The notes below the pieces were generated by a model. That model made no database searches. It was not told where the DNA came from and saw only the letters and a list, made by a program, of their open reading frames with translations. This document shows, in pieces, positions 5,644-5,821 of a stretch of DNA of 5,821 bases. Source of the stretch: Chloroflexi bacterium TMED70 (GTDB lineage Bacteria > Chloroflexota > Dehalococcoidia > Lucifugimonadales > Lucifugimonadaceae); NCBI GenBank assembly GCA_002171675.1, contig NHDX01000008.1:74919-80739 (forward strand). Direction: 5' to 3'. How positions within the stretch are numbered: position 1 is the first letter of the stretch; each line of letters begins with the position of its first letter. Made by a program: the position numbers and the translations under genes.

Positions 5644-5821
5644 ATGTTAACAAAACACTTTTCTCAAAACAAGTTGTTTCTCTCATTTCTTTTAACCTTA
5701 CTAAGTGCAAGTCTTATTTTTGCTTGTTCAACTGAAGAAGAGGAATCTGAAACAACTACAACTACAACTACAACTACTAGTACTTCAATGACTGCTGATG
5801 CTGATAAAGAAGCGGATGCTC
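5644..5821 (+). CDS. Thr-rich linker lipoprotein, N-terminal part (function unknown; runs off window)
   Basis: An open frame from ATG 5644 continues past the right edge; 59 complete codons are seen. The N-terminus is a bacterial lipoprotein signal: Lys-containing start, hydrophobic stretch (residues 11-26), and a relaxed lipobox IFAC with Cys28 as the lipidated residue. An acidic stretch (Glu31-34, Glu36), nine threonines (37-45) and a Ser/Thr/Asp/Ala-rich tail follow, typical of a flexible spacer holding a folded domain away from the membrane. The folded domain lies outside the window, so the function cannot be named; substrate-binding lipoproteins of transporters often look like this but so do others. 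GGAG (5631-5634) lies 9 nt before ATG. The gene is divergent from the large nucleotidase and may share its regulator. Confidence 0.82.
   Translation, partial: MLTKHFSQNKLFLSFLLTLLSASLIFACSTEEEESETTTTTTTTTSTSMTADADKEADA
5752..5778 (+). repeat. ACAACT hexamer tract encoding poly-Thr
   Basis: Four exact ACAACT units (5752-5775) plus ACT encode Thr37-45 of the lipoprotein. Such a tract can change length by slippage in whole-codon-pair steps without breaking the frame. Confidence 0.8.

Noticed and set aside
1..5821. CRISPR array, tRNA, rRNA, insertion sequence
   Set aside because: No regularly spaced repeat array, tRNA-like T-loop/acceptor pattern, rRNA stretch or transposase was found on either strand.

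Overview
The window is AT-rich (coding about 30% GC or a little above). It carries a bacterial chromosome segment with twin-arginine translocase genes, a very large secreted phosphoesterase lipoprotein, and the start of a second lipoprotein. The TatA sequence (FGVGKLPQVGKGVGQ core), the TatB- and TatC-type proteins and the acidic or Thr-rich linkers after the lipobox cysteines would fit a low-GC marine bacterium, possibly of the Chloroflexota/SAR202 type. That is an impression from sequence style, not a placement: there is no rRNA or other marker here.

Left part (1-1528). The 3' end of a Maf-type nucleotide pyrophosphatase gene is followed by tatB and tatC on the + strand. Each junction has a single base between stop and start, so this is a tight operon. 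A 57-aa tatA lies on the - strand, converging on tatC with only two bases between the stop codons. An intrinsic terminator for tatBC is folded from the tatC/tatA 3' ends, and its U-tract is the Lys-codon run of tatA.

Middle (1529-1884). This gap has no convincing gene. It holds a patch of about 160 bp at 41% GC, bracketed by two pairs of same-direction RTGTCNCA repeats, and then a strong hairpin terminator for the large - strand gene.

Right part (1885-5821). A 1079-aa lipoprotein on the - strand joins a UshA-type 5'-nucleotidase/metallophosphatase to a C-terminal beta-propeller of the 'choice-of-anchor I' type. It is divergent from a Thr-rich lipoprotein that runs off the right edge. The 519-bp region between them is the most unusual part. 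It has ten copies of TGTCA/TGACA, three dyads built on that core or on flanking sequence, candidate promoters on both strands, a 16-bp inverted repeat with arms 107 bp apart, and an inverted second copy of the translation start region of the right-hand lipoprotein that leads only to a three-codon ORF.

Inferred biology: the Tat genes supply a folded-protein exporter. The two lipoproteins carry Sec-type signals without twin arginines, so they probably do not depend on it. The divergent pair may be co-regulated through the TGTCA sites, plausibly for scavenging phosphate or nucleosides outside the cell, but the regulator cannot be identified from the sequence.
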